A stretch of 64,000 nt of DNA from the NCBI RefSeq assembly GCF_019703515.2, contig NC_059351.1, positions 19,701,001 to 19,765,000 of the forward strand, in the 5' to 3' direction. Made by a program: the position numbers and the translations under genes. A model generated the notes under the pieces. It had not been told where the DNA came from. It worked only from the letters and a program-made list of their open reading frames with translations, and ran no database searches. Origin of the DNA: Myxocyprinus asiaticus (Eukaryota; Chordata; Actinopteri; Cypriniformes; Catostomidae). This document shows positions 42,421 through 54,779 of this stretch, one piece after another; position 1 is the first letter of the stretch; every line of letters starts with the position of its first letter.

Positions 42421-43419
42421 TTGTTGTTAGAACAGTTGAAAATGGTTGCACTAATTGATGAAGTATGGATGCAGTTTCTTTTTCAGATGCTGAAGTTCTG
42501 AGCACACTTGCAATTCTTACAAGTTCCTTAACCCTTGCAAGTCAAATTATGTTTTTTAAAATGGCCAAATATAAACAAAACTCTCTAGAAAATCGTAATC
42601 ATAATTTTTAAGTTAATGTCATTATTGATCAAATTAAAGCATCCTCTGTGAATAAAATGATAATTTTATTCACTTGCACATATACATACGTGCACATATT
42701 CCTTATGTGAATTAAAATAGACACAAATGAGTCTCTAAAATGAATGTGGTTAGCAAAGCTCAGATCATTTGCTCTTGGAAAATTTTGATGAGAAATGTTC
42801 GAGTTCATATTGAGGTGTCAGACTTTGATTGCATCTTTGGTATCTTGGCAAATCTGACAAATTTTGAGACATTGTTGAGATCTCTTGTGAAACTCTAGAG
42901 GAGACACGTGAGATTGCTGGGGTCATTTTCTCAAGAGAAACGTTTGAGAAGCAAGAGACTTCAGTAAATGTCTAAATTTGCTCTCCATTTAATCTCAGTG
43001 CAGTATAGGAGAAACAATTAAGATACTGAAGACATCTGCAGTGATTTCTCTTTACAATGGTAGAACACTGCAGAGTGTAGAATGATTTACATTAACTGTA
43101 TGCCACTGAACAGAATAAATCTAAAAGTGTTAATCTAAAGGCCAAATTACACAAAAGTGCAGGCATTAAGTTAATGGACACAGAGTTGAATTACCTCACG
43201 GCCTCTTAATTATCAAGATATTTTTAACACTAAGCTTTCCACTCAAAAGAAGCCTATTAAAGATATGCTAGAATGTTTGATGGTGATTTTACATCCAACC
43301 CTTACAAAAACTTACTGTGATGGTACCAGACGTGATCTACTATACCACTGTATTGAAATTAATGTGCAATGGGTTATTTTGGTATTTTCATGGTTGTCCA
43401 AGGTACTTCAATATGGTAC
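42421..43419. other. No gene recognised
   Basis: No repeat or coding signal that I can support. Confidence 0.4.
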
Positions 43420-44085
43420 TACAATTGTACATGTAAAAAAACTAAACAACAACAACATGGAAATACCATGGTGCATGTTCAAAAAATATGGTATTACCAT
43501 GATACAAATCCAAAAAAACAAAAAAACAAAACATGATATTACCACAGTATGCCCAAAAAACCATGGTATTATCATGGTACATGTCCAAAAACATGGTAAT
43601 ACCAAGGTGCATGTAAAAAAAACATGGCAGCAATGTGGTACTATATCCACAAAAACATGGTAATACCATTGTGCATGCACAAAAAACATAGTAATACCAA
43701 GGTACATGTCCACAAACACGGCAATACCACGGAACATGTCCAAAAACATTGTAGTACCATTGTACATGTCCAAAAACATAGTCATACCAAGGTACATGTC
43801 CAAAAACATGATATTACCATAGTACATGTGCAAAAACATTGAATTACTATGGTATATTTCCCAAAAACATTTTACCATGGTACATGTCTAAAAAATATAG
43901 TAATGCCAAGGTACATGTCCAAAAATACAGTATTACCATGGAATATGTCAAAAAACATTGTAGTGACATGGTGCATGTCCACAAACATGATATTACCATA
44001 GTACATGTCCAAAAAACATTGTAGTACCATGGTGCATGTCCAAAAACGTGGTGAAAACCATGGCACATGTCCAAAAAAAATAAGT
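43420..44085. repeat. Minisatellite, ~30-33-bp unit
   Basis: There are about 20 units of the form TACCATGGTACATGTCCAAAAACAT-GTAA, with many near-palindromic CCATGG/GTAC motifs. Most spacings are close to 30, so all frames stay open. The long open frames on both strands (for example minus 43408-43878) are repeats of the unit and not genes. Confidence 0.95.
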
Positions 44086-44100
44086 TAAATGTGTGGTACA

Positions 44101-44113
44101 CCCCCCCCCCCCA

Positions 44114-44143
<30 letters not shown>
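44101..44143. repeat. C-run followed by (CA)n
   Basis: A run of Cs followed by CA dinucleotides, directly after the minisatellite. Confidence 0.95.
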
Positions 44144-44145
<2 letters not shown>

Positions 44146-44564
44146 CCCATTGTGTTTACACAGTACGTTGAAATAGACTTTGCTATGTGGAAAAGGAGTC
44201 CATGTATACAAATGAATGTTTGTGTGAAAATTAGGTGAAGATCAGCTGGCGAGCAGTGATGATGCAGTCTGGCAAGTGGGCTTGAGGGAAACCAGTGTGT
44301 CATCCTTCAGTCGAGCTCTGGGCCCGAGGAACATCTCTCAGCTCTGTTAAACACATCTCACATGGCCATCTGATTCCCTCAACTACCAAAAATGCACTGT
44401 TGCGGCTTTGATTTACTCTCACTGTAACGTCGACTTCAGCAGATCAGTGCCACCTCTTGACAGAAACTCAGGTGGAATTACAAATGCCTGGTAAAGTTAA
44501 AAACACATAATTCTGAGAACCTTAATATCTTATGACCTTTACTTTGAGATTGATTTAATTGTAA

Positions 44565-45095
44565 ATTCGGTAACAGTAGGTTGAAAGTTCTTCGGCTGAA
44601 TTCGGTCAGTGTTTACGGAAATAAAAAATCACTGCCCCAAGTGGCCGAAGATGGAAGTGTTGTTGAATGTATGAGCACATGTGAGTTCCAGTTTCCTGAC
44701 GAAATGTCAAAAAGCTATTTGTATTTATTTTTTTTTTTTTAAATGGTGTAATGGAGTCAACAGGAATGCATATTTTATTATCTCTACACCCTAACCCAAA
44801 CCCTAACCCAAAACTGTCAGTGGAGAAAAAATGTAAACTTAGAGGGAAAATACAACCTCATCATTGTTTTTGTTAACGCAATTACTTCCTGATTTCCATG
44901 GGACCAGAACCTTTGTCTTGGATGTTGCTCATGCTAGGTGCTATCAGCAATGCCACAGGAAAAGGTAAACATGTTTGAATTGATGCAAAAATGTCTGATG
45001 GAGGTTGTTGCTTGTCAGTAACTCAGTAGAAAAGGTGCTAATTTCAGGGGACATTTGGAAGCAACCTGTCGATTTCAAGTGTGATCATGTTGCTA
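44565..45095 (+). repeat. Dispersed repeat family R1, copy 3
   Basis: It begins near ATTCGGTAACAGTAGGTTGA and ends at AGTGTGATCATGTTGC, as in copy 1. It contains ACACCCTAACCCAAACCC followed by TAACCCAAAACTGTCAGTGG, a telomere-like section, then AATTACTTCCTGATTTCC and GGACCAGAACC. A poly-T run at about 44729-44741 is an addition. It is non-coding. Confidence 0.75.
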
Positions 45096-45769
45096 CTTTA
45101 CAGTGCTGTCCATGAATAAACACATCTTGCGATTAAATTGGAAACATTAAGATCTTTGACCTTTAATTCCCCTGTATTATTTAGTTAGAATGGATCACTA
45201 GACACTCGACTAGACAGACACTACACAGCAATAAACATAATGTAAATGAATGCTATGTGCTAGCACAGTAGCTCTTTCCTGCTAAGGTAATATACAACGA
45301 TTTACATGCACTCTTGAAGGCTTTAGCTAATTAGACTCTAAAGCCAGCGATTACGGCTTTAATTCTTCAGGCAACAGATGTGCTACAAATCATTGCTGCT
45401 TACATAATTATCCTGGAATGGAGCCTTTATTCAAAAGCCAGCATTCTGTACTAAACACTATGTCAGGATGTATGTGGATAGTTGGTGATTCCTGTGTGCA
45501 CATTTGTAATAGTGAGCTGCAGGTTATTCTAACAACAAGAATCAGACTATGAATCAAGTTTTCAGACTTTCTGATGCCAAGGATCAACAAATATGATGAT
45601 CCCTGTAGGGCTTTACTGGTTGTTTAGATCAGTGTTACTATCAGAAATAATGAATAATTATTTCTGTAGTTATTAATCAATATTTAAATTAATTAATTGT
45701 ATCTAACTCATTAAAACCTCATATGGGACTCCAGTAAATGTAGTGTGCTACGTTTAGGAGCAAGTTTGG

Positions 45770-46012
45770 TTATTAGCAATAATTAATATTTATCAAAGAT
45801 AATTATTAATTATTAAAATCAATAGAACATTGATGAGAATCAATGTTAGCTTTTTTTAATCCTTTAAATCAACAGTTATCAAAGATAATCGTTAATTGTT
45901 AACGTCGATGAAACATTAATTAAAATTAACACTAGCTTGTTGATCATTCAAATTCAATCAAAGATAATTATCAATTATCAAAAATCAATAGAATATTAAT
46001 AAGGATTAACAT
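45770..46012. repeat. AT-rich tandem repeat, three units
   Basis: The anchor TCAAAGATAATTATTAATTA (and variants) occurs near 45795, 45889 and 45956. Each is followed by AATCAATAGAACATTGAT-like sequence. It abuts the LTR candidate and could be part of its leader. Confidence 0.6.
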
Positions 46013-46374
46013 TGACGGGGCACCACCCTGGAATCAGGGACTAATAACCGAATATTAAAACAGTCTCAATATTAGATTGTTTTCTTAGGAAAATCGACAT
46101 CCGAAGAATATCGATTTTCGGGAAAAAAACAATGAATGAAGGTTTGAATCCGAGCACTGACATCCCGTCAGCACGACACAGGCGTATGCAAAACAAACCA
46201 AAACACTTCTCTTTGTAATATAAACAAAAGTTTATTTATGCAGTAATATCAATTAATAATTAATACAATGCAGTCAATAAACTTCCGACTTACAACTACA
46301 AACTAAACAGTGATATGATTAGATATGGAAATAAAAATAATCCTATAACACATAAGGTGTGTTTGTGTGTGTGA

Positions 46375-46411
<37 letters not shown>

Positions 46412-47471
46412 AGTGTGGTTAGTGAGAGAGAGAGAGAGAGATGATTAAGTGACAGCCCGAAAGCTGATTTCGCGATAGCTGGAGATAAAGCAGCCGTGTT
46501 CATCACTCAGAGACGCGGTTTTACGAGCAGGGCTCGTAAAAGTCCCTTGTTATTTGACTCTTTAATGGATGAACTCAGTTGCTGTCTCACCTGCGATGGC
46601 GAAAATGCACAACAGTCCAATTTGGTTGGACCACAATACAGCAAAACAAATTCGTGATAATTAATACCCTGAGTATTAATAATTAGCGGACATGGCGGTC
46701 TGTAAACTGTACAAGCAAAAACCTTGAAACACAAGAATAGCACACTATAATATTCTATCTCTGCCCAGACGTAACCTCTTACTTGAATCGCATGAGGACA
46801 CAGGTAGAATGTGTTTTCCTCCGTCCTTTAACTCTGACCCGGTTTCTTGAGGCTCGTGTGATGACGAGAGCCGTTTCCTTGCGCTGTCGGCAGCCGGTAC
46901 GGCTGTTGATTCTCGGCGGGCTGGCGGAGAACTCAGAAATGTCGACTTGATTGAAGATGGAAGAGAAATCTTTAATCTCTTCACTTCTGTAGGCCAACGG
47001 ATGAAGATGCGAATTGCTCGGCGGTCTCCTTCGGATCCATTAGAGTGTTCGGTTGAACACAGAGTAATCTCAACTCGTCCAGCGAGATGGAGATTGTATG
47101 GCTACAGTTTCAAGTCGGACATTACTTCCTTATGCCACGAGGTTGCACCGGAGAGCAGCAAAAAGCTACGTCCGTATTCGGTGAACGAAGTCGCCGGAAG
47201 CCACTTTGGAAGCATTTCAGAATTATTTGAAGTCCTGATGATGTCATGTTTGAGGGACGTTCTGTTGTGTGTCTCATCCAATAGGAGTTGAGTGCTCGAT
47301 CCTTTAGTGAGCAAGGCTTCATGGATTTGTATTCTGTTTTGGACTCCCTTTGTTTGATTTTGGCGCGATTTTTATCAGTAAGATTTACGACTTAGAAGGT
47401 GGGGGCTTAAGTTATGTTTTTACGACTGTGTTAGGCCTGCCTTTGTCTTCTATCTGAATACATGAGGCCCA
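46013..47471 (-). mobile_element. Candidate long LTR (minus strand), 1.46 kb
   Basis: On the minus strand it runs from TGGGCCTCATGTATTC to GGTGGTGCCCCGTCA. The flanks are ACAT on both sides (46009-46012 and 47472-47475). AATAAA (complement 46231-46236) lies about 220 bases before the 3' end, fitting R-U5. An alternative reading ends the LTR about 15 bases earlier. TGGTGCCCCGTCA would then be a primer-binding-site-like sequence, with the tandem repeat at 45770-46012 as leader. Frames inside (for example 46745-46984 minus, 46947-47291 plus) have no recognised domains. A GT/GA microsatellite lies at 46365-46441. Confidence 0.5.
46365..46441. repeat. (TG)n then (GA)n microsatellite
   Basis: A TG tract with a CAGTGTGG break, followed by GA repeats. 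Confidence 0.9.
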
Positions 47472-48259
47472 ACATCCCTATGTGAGGGATCCCTTTTAAA
47501 ATATAAAGACAGCTATACATTTTCATATATTAAGAACCATTTACAGTATACTGCATGCTAAAATGTCATTGTACTAAAGCTAAAACTAAATTTAAATTAT
47601 ATGGAACTATTTTAAGCAGGGCTGGGTAAAAATATAGATTTTTCCAATCTTCATTTGAACGATCCCGATTTTGATTATAAAAATCCCAAGAACAATCTTT
47701 TACTCTATGTCCAACCCACTCACATATGTAACCAAATTCCACACTAAGCGTCACTTTTAGTCTGTGATTAGCCACTGGCAGGTAAATGTTCACATTTCAC
47801 TCAGCGGTGACTGAGTAGTAAAGCAGTTAAGAAGTTCAGCAGGAGATCCTTTCACTGCATGTCGAGAGTAAAAGTTTGGGTTGACTCGTTCTGTGTAATG
47901 TGTGTCCAGAGACAAGATCAACGCAATCAATGTGTCATTGAATAATGTCTCTTTTAATATCTTTCCTGTTCTTTACAGTCAGCTGTTGATCAAAAACAAC
48001 AAAATTAGAGACATTTAATTGTGATCACACAGAGCACAGATGCAGTGAAGAAGCCTTGCAACTCCACTCTTGTCAATATGCGCTCAAGCAAAACACTTCT
48101 GTTAGATGCTCGCTGAACTGTTGCTATTACTAAAAAGACAGTACAGTTTTATATATAACAAATATAATTGTGCCACCATATTAATTTATTTCATTATAAA
48201 ACTAAATGTAATAATAAAAAGTTTTTGAAATTGATGACTTGGACCATATAATAAAGAAA

Positions 48260-48565
48260 AGCAGCCAATAAGTGCCCAACACAGATGGGAACTCCTTCAA
48301 TACTGTTCAAATACATCCCAGGGTGATACCTCAAGAAGTTGGTTGAGAAAATATAAAGAGTACATGTCTGCAAATTCTAGGCAAAGGGTGACTACTTTGA
48401 AGATGCTAAAATATAACACAGTTTTGATTTATTTTGGATTTTGTTTAGTCACAACAAAATTCCCATAGTTCCATTTATGTTATTCCATAGTTTTGATGAC
48501 TTTACTATTATTCTAAAATGTGAAAATTATAATGAAGAATAAGTGTTTCAAAACTTTTGACCAGT
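48260..48565 (+). pseudogene. Tc1-type transposase 3' end and ITR remnant
   Basis: Conceptual translation includes KKLVEKI and AKGDYFEDAKI, the usual C-terminus of a Tc1-type transposase in fish, with stops between them. The 3' part follows with CATAGTTTTGATGACTTTAC and ends ACTTTTGACCAGTAGTGTA, a Tc1 inverted-repeat end next to a TA tract. The rest of the element is absent. Confidence 0.7.
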
Positions 48566-48566
48566 A

Positions 48567-48569
<3 letters not shown>

Positions 48570-48616
<47 letters not shown>
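48570..48616. repeat. (TA)n microsatellite
   Basis: A TA tract followed by CACATACATACAT. Confidence 0.9.
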
Positions 48617-48624
<8 letters not shown>

Positions 48625-48993
48625 ATACATACTGTACATATATACTGTATATGTATATACACAACAAAATATTTCATATTTATTGACTGAATGCATGGAT
48701 TTTTTTTTCTTTATGTTTCTGAAATGCTTATTCTAAATTGATAATGCTAAAATGCTAAAATGTGACCTAAATTATGAAAAAAAGAATGATTAATAAAAAA
48801 TAAAAAAAATTCATATTTTCATAATGTACCATTAGAAAGTCCGCTGTCTAATTAACAGCATAAGCTGAGATAGAATTTCTTTCATATGTGAACAAATTGG
48901 ACATTATAACTAAAATATATCTAAATGAATCAGAATCCAGTCAAGTGCTTGTGTATCAGAATCAAATCAAGAAATCTGTATCAATAACCATCC

Positions 48994-49402
48994 CTAATTT
49001 TAGTACTGATTTAAAAATAAATATATTTAGAATTTCCCTTTATTCTGTCTAACATAGGGGATGATTTCTTTTCAATGAGCTTGTCGCAATGCATTTATTT
49101 TATTTTTTTCAGATTATGCTATAATATTTTATGCTATAATATTTTATCGACCAGAAATTGCTCTTTTGTTATTGCAATCTCTGAAAAATTATTTACCTCG
49201 TCCTCATCCAGTTATCACAAACTACTTGAAAAATCATGGACATATTGGTTAAACAGGTTGCCCACTTCAATAAAATGCATTTGTTCAGATGTTTGTATAT
49301 CCAGATTAATAGACATCCATTTGTTTGTGTGCAAATTGTTGTGTGTTTTTGCATTTATCCAGCATTCCTGACGAAAATCAGCTAAAACAAGCCCAGTGTG
49401 TT
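48994..49402. other. No gene recognised
   Basis: A direct repeat of TGCTATAATATTTTAT occurs near 49117 and 49132. Nothing else is supported. Confidence 0.4.
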
Positions 49403-49405
49403 TGT

Positions 49406-49462
<57 letters not shown>
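49403..49462. repeat. (GT)n microsatellite
   Basis: About 60 bases of GT/TG repeat. Confidence 0.95.
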
Positions 49463-49467
<5 letters not shown>

Positions 49468-50342
49468 GCTATTGCGATCACGAGTGTGTGACAGCTCATC
49501 AATAACTGAAGACCTCTGAGAGTAAAGATGTGTGTTTGTGCTTGAAGCAGGAAAATGGATGTTCACTATTTATTCCAGTATACTAATAGTATACTAGTAT
49601 ATTATTTATTTCTCTTTGACTTATTTAAGACCATTACATCTTTCTGTTCTCTACAGTATATTCTTTGTAAGCATATGTATTCCAAATTATATTTTGCTCA
49701 AAGGAAATGAAGTCTATTTTTAGGACCAGATATAATGATGACAACCATGACAGATCATTAAGTCCTCAATCTCAAAACATAAGAACTCAGATCAGTTATA
49801 AAGTGAATGGCAGGAACAAATCTCTTGCTTAAGCGCATATGAATTTAGCGTAAAGTAATAACTCTGGCTGAGACATTTTGCATTATGAATGAAATAATGG
49901 TCGTCTGATAGCATTTGAAAGTTTTTAAAAAAGTGATTCAGTTCAAGCCTGTGGCAGTATAATGCATCTGAAGTGAAAGAGCGTTCTTATCCTTTCTCAA
50001 GTAGATCTGAGCTTTTTCTCCTCCTTTCTATCCTCAGTCATTTCGACTCAAGGAGATCATAATGACCCAGATCACGAGAACTCCTGTTGCTCTCCTGATG
50101 GTTGTGGTGCATCTTTGAATTAACCCTGATGGATATGATCACCGCTATTACGTCAACCACATGGAATGCCGTCAATATTTCAGAACATCTGCGAGCGGCA
50201 CTCCAATATGAGAGGGTAATTGGATCTACTCAAATGAAACTATCAAAGATTTAACTGCATATAAAACACTTTTGACTGGTTTTCGTACTTAAGTGACTCT
50301 TCTTGCCAGAGGAAAATTAAGTCTAAACAATAGGGTTGGAAA

Positions 50343-50348
<6 letters not shown>
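49463..50348. other. No gene recognised
   Basis: Around 50128-50260 lies one copy of a dispersed fragment (GATGGATATGATCACCGC, CTCCAATATGAGAGGGTAAT) related to 50636-50705 and 52550-52640. Confidence 0.4.

Positions 50349-50406
<58 letters not shown>
50349..50406. repeat. (CA)n microsatellite
   Basis: About 58 bases of CA repeat. Confidence 0.95.
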
Positions 50407-50408
<2 letters not shown>

Positions 50409-51172
50409 GTCAACGGTTCTGATACAATTGGATGCTGCAGTCACGTAGGACCGCTTATTAGCTACGAACAGTACAGTGACTTGGCGACCTCTGATGCTAT
50501 AATCGCTGTCAGTGTGAACAAGGCTTTAGGAATACCACCTACTCACACCTTCAAATCGGAAATTTTGTCTCGTGCCGTAAAACATTTAATTGAGTTCTGG
50601 TGGAATCCCACGGCAATGCAGATTTTAGACTCAACCCTGTTGGATATGATAATGGCCATAACACCAATGTCATGGATTAGACTCTCCAATGTGAGAGTGC
50701 ACTCGTGTAGAATTAGGTGAGATGTCCCCCCCATGCTGTGAAGGGGGTGATTTGTTTTATTTACTTATTTTATTAAAAATAACTATCCAGTGTAAAATAT
50801 CTCCAAATGGATATAAAGCGTTCTTAGATTTAAATGCAGATGAATTGGGGATTCCGTTTTGAAGGCTCAAGCGCCCCCTGCAGGAATAAAACTCACAAGA
50901 CAGTCAGTAATTGACCACGTGCAATTTCAATCTGTAGGTCTGTTACCCACACAAAACTTTCGTATGAATTTAGAAAACATGAAATATATCACAAGAGTCA
51001 TATGTGGAGTCAGTGAAGATGTTAAAGGTGTCCATATAAATTAAAAGCAGACAGGCATTTCAGATGAGCAGGTAAGAATTGTAATTTTTGGAAAGGGTAA
51101 ATGTTTTATGAAACATTAACCCTAATGCTTTTTGTGAATGGATGATACAGTGTATAAATATTTAAGAGTATG
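50407..51172. other. No gene recognised
   Basis: Short frames of 60-80 codons occur on both strands near 50480-50734 and 50859-51044 without recognised domains. Part is the dispersed fragment mentioned for 50128-50260. Confidence 0.35.
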
Positions 51173-51180
51173 CACTGAAT

Positions 51181-52384
51181 TAGGGATGATGCAATTATAC
51201 GGTAAATTTAACTGTAAGAATTTAGAATCCACAGTTAAAAACCGTGAAATGCTTTATACGTGGCAAAAATATTACATATAATGTATAAATACATAATCAA
51301 AAATATATTTTCTTAAGATTTTGAAAGCCTATGGAAAAACTCTTGCACATATATGTGTACTGGAGCTGTTGCTATGGTTATGGTGCGTGGTGCTTTAATG
51401 GACAGGTGTCACGAACTGAACGTGAACTTTCAATTCACGTGAAACTGAACACATGAGTTCCAAAATATAACAGAGGAATTCGATCTGCCAGATTCATATC
51501 CATCAAAAAAGCGACTTAAATTGGCTGTTTGGCAGCATTTAAATGACTGACTGAAGACGATGGATGACAAACAAGCAGACAGAAGTCCTAGAAAGACACA
51601 CATTCTACGAATTGGACAGGATGCTCCACTAGTCATCCAGCAATAAACTAGAAAGTTTAATATTTTTAGCTGTGGTGATTTTAAAGTGATGAATTAAAGA
51701 TGCCACTTTTTGTAATGTTTAAGCATGCTGACAGCGAGTAAACTGAAAAGTTGTGTCTTAAATCGTCCTCACTATTTAAAGCATAGCTTCTGTACAAATT
51801 CACCGCATTCAACAATAAATGTCAATTTTAGTCATGATCGGACTTTAAATTGCCTGATGTAAGCAATGTTCCCGTTATTATGTATTGTCCAAAGGTTTAT
51901 TTGTAAGGTGTTGTGGGCAGTATTTAGAGTCTGTTGCCAATTTTTTATGTTGGGGTGTCTGACAGAACAACGGATTGCTTTAATAAACTGGTGCAGAAGA
52001 AAAAACTGTTTAATGCCGTGAACTACATATTGCGCACCCACAATAATCTTACTGTTATGCACTTTTGAAGCACTTCGGTTACATCAACACATCACTGAGC
52101 TCAGGATGCGCATAAGTGGTGTTGTGCCCTAGATTGGAGCGTCTCTTATTACCTCCTTTGTGTGTGTATTTATCAGTTTTCTTATTATAAAGGCTTCCCT
52201 TTGTCCACATATCCCCCAGAAATACGTCCACTTAGATGTTTAGACAATTGTTATATGATATGCATTTTTTGCATCAGTGCTGTTCCATAATAAGAAAATG
52301 TGCATATAATTGTAAAACAGGTTAACCGTGATTTTTTCTCAGACGGTTATCTAACCGTCAAAAACTCACTCCGCAGCATCCCTA
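51181..52384. mobile_element. hAT-like element, 1.2 kb, decayed
   Basis: The ends are TAGGGATGATGCAATTATAC and, on the other strand, TAGGGATGCTGCGGAGTGAG. The flanks CACTGAAT (51173-51180) and CATTGAAT (52385-52392) form an 8-bp duplication with one change. Near 51472-51540 a plus-strand reading gives SYPSKKRLKLAVWQHFK, which faintly recalls the start of a BED-type zinc finger in hAT transposases. No catalytic domain is present. Confidence 0.7.
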
Positions 52385-52392
52385 CATTGAAT

Positions 52393-53143
52393 ATACTTTT
52401 TTTTTTTTTTTTATCTGTTCAATAATTTAAAATGTTATTATGCATTGTATAATGTTAAGTAATGAAACATTACGACCCCACCCTCTCAAACTGAACCCCC
52501 TCCAACACACACATATTTGGTCCCTCTCAATGTTCAAACAAAATCTACGCCATTGTGAAAGTGCAATTGGATTTGCTCCAATGTATCCACAAATAAGCGT
52601 ATCAAAGATTTAACCATGTATAAAATGGCTGCAACTGTTCTTGTTTCCATTATCTCCACTTCTGTTGTGAAAAAGTTGTAAAGCATTGCAGATCATCCAT
52701 TATTCTATTAAAACTGACAACGGAATTCAAGCCTCATGGGACACATGTCCTCAAGTGTCTTTGAAGTGTCCTTCCAGTCTGGACAAAACTGTCCCCTTAT
52801 ATGCTGTCTGTCTTCTTATCTGCAATCTAACTTGAACATTGATTTTCAGTCAGTGAGCTGCCTGCTGTTAAGCCAATATATCTGATCACTTCTATCTCTG
52901 GGAACACCCAAAAGATTTGGTTCAAAACAGAAAACTATAGTGTGCAGTATTACTGCACATTGAATTATGCCTACAATGTTTTATATTGTATGTGACATTT
53001 GCATAATTCAACAATAAACATTTCAAATAGTAGTATGCAACAATGTTTTTTACATGACCTCATCACATCGAATGCTTAATTCAATAAGCAATTATTACCT
53101 CAGAAAACAATGTTATTTGCATTTTTCATCCAATTTTCTGTAA
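52393..53143. other. No gene recognised
   Basis: A poly-T run lies at 52399-52412, and a fragment of the dispersed repeat at about 52550-52640. Confidence 0.35.
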
Positions 53144-53165
53144 TATATATATATATATATATATA

Positions 53166-54779
53166 CAGTGCATCCGGAAAGTATTCACAGCGCTTCACTT
53201 TTTCCACATTTTGTTATGTTACAGCCTTATTCCAAAATGAATTAAATTCATTATTTTCCTCAAAATTCTACAAACAATACCCCATAATGACAATGTGAAA
53301 GAAGTTTGTTTGAAATCTTTGCAAATTTATTAAAAATAAAAAACGAAAAAAATCACATGTACATAAGTATTCACAGCCTTTGCCAAGACACTCAAAATTA
53401 AGCTCAGGTGCATCCTGTTTCCACTGATCATTCTTGAGATGTTTCTACAACTTGTTTGTAGTCCATCTGTGGTAAATTCAGTTGATTGGACATGATTTGG
53501 AAAGGCACACACCTGTCTATATAAGGTCCCACAGTTAACAGTGCATGTCAGAGCACAAACCAAGCCATGAAGTCCAAGGAATTGTCTGTAGACCTCCGAG
53601 ACAGGATTGTATCGAGGCACAGATCTGGGGAAGGGTACAGAAAAATTTCTGCAGCATTGAAGGTCCCAATGAGCACAGTGGCCTCCATCATCCGTCAATG
53701 CAAGAAGTTTGGAACCACCAGGACTCTTCCTAGAGCTGGCCACCTGGCCAAACTGAGCGATCGGGGGAGAAGGGCCTTAGTCAGGGAGGTGACCAAGAAC
53801 CCGATGGTCAATCAGACAGAGCTCCAGCATTTCTCTGTGGAGAGAGGAGAACCTTCCAGAAGAACAACCATCTCTGCAGCACTCCACCAACCAGGCCTGT
53901 ATGGTAGAGTGGCCAGACGGAAGCCACTCCTCAGTAAAAGGCACATGACAGCCCACCTGGAGTTTGCCAAAAGGCACCTGAAGGACTCTCAGACTATGAG
54001 AAACAAAGATTGAACTCTTTGGCCTGAATGGCAAGTGTCATGTCTGGAGGATACCAGGCACCGCTCATCACCTGGCCAATACCATCCCTACAGTGAAGCA
54101 TGGTGGTGGCAGCATCATGCTGTGAGGATGTTTTTCAGCGGCAGGAACTGGGAGACTAGTCAGGTTCGAGGGAAAGATGAATGCAGCAATGTACAGAGAC
54201 ATCCTTGGTGAAAACCTGCTCCAGAGCGCTCTGGACCTCAGACTGGGGCGAACGTTCATCTTCCAACAGGACAACGACCCTAAGCACACAGCCAAGATAA
54301 CAAAGGAGTGGCTACGGGACAACTCTGTGAATGTCCTTGAGTGGCCCAGCCAGAGCCCAGACTTGAACCCGATTGAACATCTCTGGAGAGATCTGAAAAT
54401 GGCTTTGCACCGACGTTCCCCATCCAACCTGATGGAGCTTGAGAGGTCCTGCAAAGAAGAATGGGAGAAACTGCACAAAAATAGGTGTGCCAAGCTTGTA
54501 GAATCATACTCAAAAAGACTTGAGGCTGTAATTGGTGCCAAAGGTGCTTCAACAAAGTATTGAGCAAAGGCTGTGAATACTTATGTACATGTGATTTTTT
54601 TCATTTTTTTATTTTTAATAAATTTGCAATGATTTCAAACAATCTTCTTTCACATTGTCATTATGAGTTATTGTTTGTAGAATTTTGAGGAAAATAATGA
54701 ATTTAATCCATTTTGGAATAAGGCTGTAACATAACAAAATGTAGAAAAAGTGAAGTGCTGTGAATACTTTCCAGATGCA

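Larger units (their letters stand above)
47617..48993. mobile_element. Possible non-autonomous DNA element with nested Tc1 fragment
   Basis: The left end CAGGGCTGGGTAAAAATATA and the right end ATCAATAACCATCCCTAA are weakly inverted, as in fish elements starting AGGGCTGGG. The Tc1 fragment and a TA tract lie inside. The boundaries are uncertain. Confidence 0.3.

Noticed and set aside
43408..43878. 156-codon minus-strand open frame with repeated MFLDMY-like units
   Set aside because: It is the translation of a ~30-bp minisatellite. Both strands are open for the same reason, and there is no domain.
44780..44815. Interstitial telomere (CCCTAACCCAAACCCTAACCC)
   Set aside because: The motif is part of the dispersed repeat R1 and appears in degraded form in its other copies, so it is not a telomere relic.
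46947..47291. 114-codon plus-strand frame as a host exon
   Set aside because: It lies inside the LTR candidate, is antisense to the inferred element strand and has no recognised domain or splice signals.
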